In this document: one piece after another, positions 59,986 to 64,000 of the stretch
Numbering within the stretch: position 1 is the stretch's first letter
Layout of the letters: each line of letters begins with the position of its first letter
Assembly (NCBI GenBank): GCA_943735955.1
Contig: OX030964.1
Location: 2,581,961 to 2,645,960, forward strand
Source: Piscicola geometra
Lineage: Eukaryota > Annelida > Clitellata > Hirudinida > Piscicolidae
Direction: 5' to 3'
Length of the DNA: 64,000 bases
Program-made: the position numbers and the translations under genes
Notes under the pieces: generated by a model
What the model was told of the DNA's origin: nothing
Seen by the model: the letters and a program-made list of their open reading frames with translations, nothing else
Databases searched by the model: none

Positions 59986-61553
59986 TAGAGGTCGGACCGG
60001 GTACCCGATTTGACCGGGTACCCGCGGGTACCCACGGGAACGGGAATGAAAATTAATTTCGGGACGGGAAAAGTCGGGAACCGGGAATAGGTTTTCGGAA
60101 CGGGAACGGGAACGGGAATCAACATTCAAATCGGGAACGGGAAAATTCGAAAACGGGAATCAACTTTTAAATCGGGAACGGGAAAAACGGAAAGAACAGT
60201 TATTGGGATTGGATTCGTTAACGATGATTTTTCAACAAACTTCTAAGTATGGAAATTTTTATCTCATCGATACTCCGTACTTAAAATAAGTATTTAATGC
60301 AATAGAAATGTATAACGAAGCCACCATTGCGTTGTCAATGTCAAAATCTCCAACACTACATTTGAAGTTGTTATGGTGAGTCCAAATATAAGGGAGATTA
60401 GAAAAACTGGGTGATGATGAAAACTTGTCAGATGAAATCAAAATGGTCAGTTATATTATTTCAATTGTTTAAATGAATACTTTGAATTTGAATGATTAAT
60501 TTTCAAATGATTGCTCAGTTGATCATTTCGACAAAAGAAAAGATGCCATTGATCTTATTCAGACAGCATGTCTGTTGCATTCCCAGTATGAAATAATAAT
60601 AGGAAAAAGTTTGCGATAGAAAAGAAATAAATACCAAGACTTTCATTAGAGAATATTTAATTCTATTTAGTACCGCCAGACCAAGCTGCAGTGCCGTTGA
60701 GAAAAAAAACAAATGATGGTTATTTAGACCTATTATGTTCGTTTTTATAACGTAAAAATTATAATAAAATTATTATACTATTAAATTATACGAATGATTT
60801 TATATTTGCAGTTATGGAGAATGAGAATGTTGTCAAAAAACATATTTCTAACAACATTATTGAAGAATTAATAATAATGAACGAAGAAAAAAGTGCAGAA
60901 GAGGATGAATTGTACAAATAATTACCTCCCAACAAAATTGAAGATTATAAAGATGTTTTATTTTATTTGAGTGAAATGAGAAATTTTCAAATACTACAAG
61001 GAGTAGCCAAAGTTTTGTTTAGTATATCTGCAAGTTATATTCCCTGTGAACGGAATTTTTCAATACGTGGTCGATTAACTTCAGACCCAAAATCATCTCA
61101 TTTGAAAGCTGAAACTCTTAACGGTTTAACCTGTGTGATAAGCAACAAAGACTTGATTAAATAACTCAAAAACAATAACTTACTTCAATACTTTCATTTC
61201 AATAATTATTTGTAATTTAAATCGTGTTTTTTTTATTTTATTAAAAGAAATCTTCTTAGCAAGTTTGGGACCAGTGAAAATGGCAGCGAAAATGAATAAA
61301 AAAACAAAAAAGTTTCGGGAACGGGTCGGGCGTGAGAATCGAGTTGCGGGAACGGGACGGGACGGGAATTAAAATTCTGATGTTCCATCGGGAACGGGAC
61401 GGGACGGGAATACAAATTTCGGGAACGAGACGAGACGGGAATCAAAATTCTGATGTCCCGTCGGGAACGGGATGGGACGGGAAAACAAATTTTGGGAACG
61501 GGATGGGACCGGGAATAAAAAATCGTCCATGTCCGACCTCTAGTCGACACTGA
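59986..61553 (+). mobile_element. hAT element, group 3, complete with ends and target duplication
   Basis: Terminal inverted repeats are tagaggtcggac (left) and gtccgacctcta (right). The flanking 8 bases are atcgacac and gtcgacac, 7 of 8 identical, as expected for the 8-base duplication of hAT elements. Subterminal arrays of GGGAACGGGA-type repeats lie inside both ends (about 60030-60190 and 61310-61515). A broken transposase lies between them. Confidence 0.88.
60810..61164 (+). pseudogene. hAT group 3 transposase C-terminus, with stop
   Basis: An exon-like start follows atatttgcag. TAA at 60919-60921 interrupts the frame. Downstream, 60967-61164 reads VAKVLFSISASYIPCERNFS, then HLKAETLNGL and the final SNKDLIK, matching the hAT dimerisation domain (the ERnFS motif) and its usual end. 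The catalytic core is not found in the element. Confidence 0.8.
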
Positions 61554-62240
61554 CGACGACTGTTATCTTTATTTTAATTTTATAATCAATCTATGAGAGG
61601 TGAAAAAATTATCTTTTCTTCAATAAAAGCTTTAAATGTGAAACGTTTGCGGTTCTAAATTTTTTCCAAAAATATAAAATCAACATTCATTTACAAAATT
61701 CAGATTTGAATATCAATTTTACAGATTTCGTAACACATTAACATTTAAATAATAATTTTATTCTTTTCATAATAAATATTGTAATAAATGACTAAGCCTA
61801 TTAGAAATCATATGATATCATATCACGCCGAAGTTGCGAAAACGCAGCATTCATTTATAAATACATTGGAAACGTCTTTAAAGTTATTTTAAATAATAAA
61901 AAATAAAATTTAATTATTAACTATATTTTCATTCTGAAATTAAAACTTAATTTTCATAAAAAAACTAAAAACGTAAAAAAAATTAAAAAATTAGTTAAGC
62001 GGGGAAAGAGTATTTTGAGAAATGTTAAATGTGAGCAGGAAAAAACGTTATAAATATAAAAATTAAAATTTCTAATTTTTGTAAAAAATGTTAAAAAACT
62101 CTGTATTAAAACAGCAAAAATATATAAAAATTGACGTTGCGAAAGCGCAACAGCGGCGGTATATAGGTTAAACGATTATTTTATATATACTAAAGTTGAG
62201 CCCCCAGCAGTTTATGCTAGTTGCGCCTTTGAAGATAGGT

Positions 62241-64000
62241 GGAGGTAAGCGAGTGAGAGAGTAAGAAAGAGTGAGTGAAGGGAGTTGACAAACTTCTTTG
62301 ATAGAAAGTCTACAGTCTTAGAAAAAAGTATTAGTTGATAACTGAAACAGTTTCTGTAGTAATGTTTTCATCACAATTATAATCATCGTCATCCGCAGCA
62401 ACATCAGTATCCTATGTCGTGGGTGAGGTTGGTTTGCATGGTGGCGTTGGGGAAACCGAGGACCCTGAATTCAGTGAGTTAAACGGCAAGTGAAATACAT
62501 CTTCCAATGCGTTCTTCTCAAAAATATTGAGTTTTGAACTTCACCTTTGCCATTATTGAACGCTGTAGAGCTGCAAGACTGGCAAGAGTTCGTGATCTCT
62601 ACAGAGATCTGAATCATGAAAAGAAGTCAATCGCTCAGACAAAAAACAGACATGGGCAGAAAACACAGCCAGAGAAGGAAAAGTGAATGGGCAAGTATGT
62701 AGACAGATGATCATCAGTACCTTGGGTAATGATAGATGGTTCTTGTGGTAGGTCATAGGAAATGACGCGTCGTCTTGCATTGCCAGGAAGTGTTTTTGTG
62801 AGCTCAAGAATTGCTTCTGACTAAGTCGGATTTAAATAGGAAATCTGTAGTTGGACTAAATACTGTATTGTCTGACTTTCATTTATATATATATTTTTAT
62901 AATCTATAGGGGGTCTAAAAACTTTTATATTTAATTCTTTTATTTAATTCAAAAAGCGCTACATAAACAATTTTGATTGATTTATTTATTAATATTATTT
63001 ATTAAAATTTTCATCATTTTAAAATTATTTATTTTTCAAAACCCATCACCAAAAAACATCCAAAAAACATCATGAAAATTTTAAGATTGTTACTAACTTA
63101 CATTTAACATGAGTTCAAATTGTTTTTCAATGTTCTCACATTTCATCAAAAATTCCATTAACTCCTTAAATTGTTCTCTCTACCAAATCATCAATCATTT
63201 AATCATTTGTATTTTTTTAATTGTTTTTTCATTTAATCATTTAAACATTTTTTCTATTGAATTATTCTTGATTCATCCGACTCAGGCCAGTGCGATCATC
63301 TTATTTGCCATTTTTATCTGTAAAAAATGAAATTTAGTTTTATGAATAGTTGATACAAACGTGGTATGATTCCTTTTTTGGGTGTATTATTCCAAACAAT
63401 ATTTTCCATTAAAAAGAATAAATGAATAAATAATTCACGAAAACGAAATCTGAAGTGAATCAAATATTTGATTAAATCTGAAAAGTGCACATGTCAGTTG
63501 GTGTTCCAAAGACATATTTGAGAAGAACTGTGGGAAATGCCAAAGAGAGTGGAAACAAGGAAGCTGTTATTTTCTGTTTCTTTGAAAACTCTCACTAAAG
63601 TCTTCAAACTTTTTCTAAGATTTAGAGCTATCACTCTACCATTAAATGTTGTAGTTTGGAACAAAACACCTACAAGAGAGCCTATTTAAACTGCGTCTGA
63701 GTAGGTTGTCTTACTCATATCGAGCAGTGCATCTTATATGAGTGTTGATGATGCTGAAATCATAGGATGTAAACATTTCTACTAGCCTTTGCTAATGTTT
63801 CCACGCAAAGTTTGAAAAGAAATGGGAACCAGGAGTTGAGGTGAGTGCCCACACAAGTCTTGATGTTACTCAAAAGTATCAGTTTCTCTTCTTCAGAGAC
63901 GTTGTCAAGAAGTTTGTCTAGCTGGCCACAGTTTCCATTTTTAAATCTTTGGTCATTCTGAGTGTTGGAGGATTGTCACTGATCAGGTTTACTGGTCCAG
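62241..64000. other. Unassigned region, one possible minus-strand exon
   Basis: A GAGTGA-rich run lies near 62255-62285. A minus-strand stretch at about 63783-63945 reads openly (CGQLDKLLDNVSEEEKLILL, LFKLCVETLAKASRN) and has helix-like composition, but no family is recognised and the splice sites are not clear. Another frame at 62553-62807 (minus) has no pattern. Nothing else is supported. Confidence 0.3.

Larger units (their letters stand above)
59731..62240 (+). mobile_element. hAT group 1 remnant split by a group 3 element
   Basis: Group 1 sequence runs to about 59985 and resumes at 61554 (gacgacgactgttatcttta, ctatgaga), continuing to an edge near 62222 (agttgcgcctttg). The two flanks join cleanly when the inner element is removed. 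Confidence 0.72.

Overview
The window is nuclear DNA from an AT-rich invertebrate animal. Its genes are split into many short exons with GT-AG introns. It is full of nested transposons (MULE, several hAT groups, L2/CR1-like and jockey-like LINEs, tRNA-derived SINEs) and very long microsatellites. The host genes are animal-type: F-type lectin, WSC, EGF and receptor tyrosine phosphatase domains, plus BTB proteins. I cannot name the species; a lophotrochozoan such as a mollusc is plausible but is only inference.

Layout. 1-3440 is a decayed MULE DNA transposon whose left terminal repeat has grown into a 16-bp satellite with a SINE in it. 3441-10850 is gene-poor and holds a 2-kb (CTCA)n tract, SINE pieces and a perfect palindrome. 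10852-26600 is copy A of a receptor-phosphatase gene, broken by point lesions and by a nest of LINE, hAT and SINE insertions. 26600-29830 holds a foldback element, a hAT end, SINE pieces and an (AGT)n tract. 29947-32509 has two tandem BTB genes, the second apparently intact. 33450-45930 is copy B of the receptor gene, apparently intact, followed by hAT and RTE debris. 45938-58735 is copy C, broken by a nonsense codon, a lost splice acceptor, an intact L2-like LINE in an intron and a deletion of most of phosphatase domain 1. 58735-64000 is transposon debris, including a complete hAT element nested in another with a near-perfect 8-bp target duplication; nothing is assigned after about 62240.

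Main biology. My splice model for copy B joins 27 exons in phase into a 1,123-residue protein: signal peptide, F-type lectin, WSC-like module, three EGF domains, one membrane helix, a juxtamembrane region, PTP domain 1, a strongly degenerate PTP domain 2 and a tyrosine-containing tail. Domain 1 has Gly in place of the catalytic Cys (VHGSAGVGRTG), Glu in the WPD loop (WPEHGVP), Asn in place of the KNRY Tyr and Glu in place of the Q-loop Gln. Domain 2 has lost its P-loop. The family therefore looks like a sugar-binding receptor pseudophosphatase that may act as a lectin-gated scaffold. The Cys-to-Gly change is shared by copies A and B, so it is older than the duplication.
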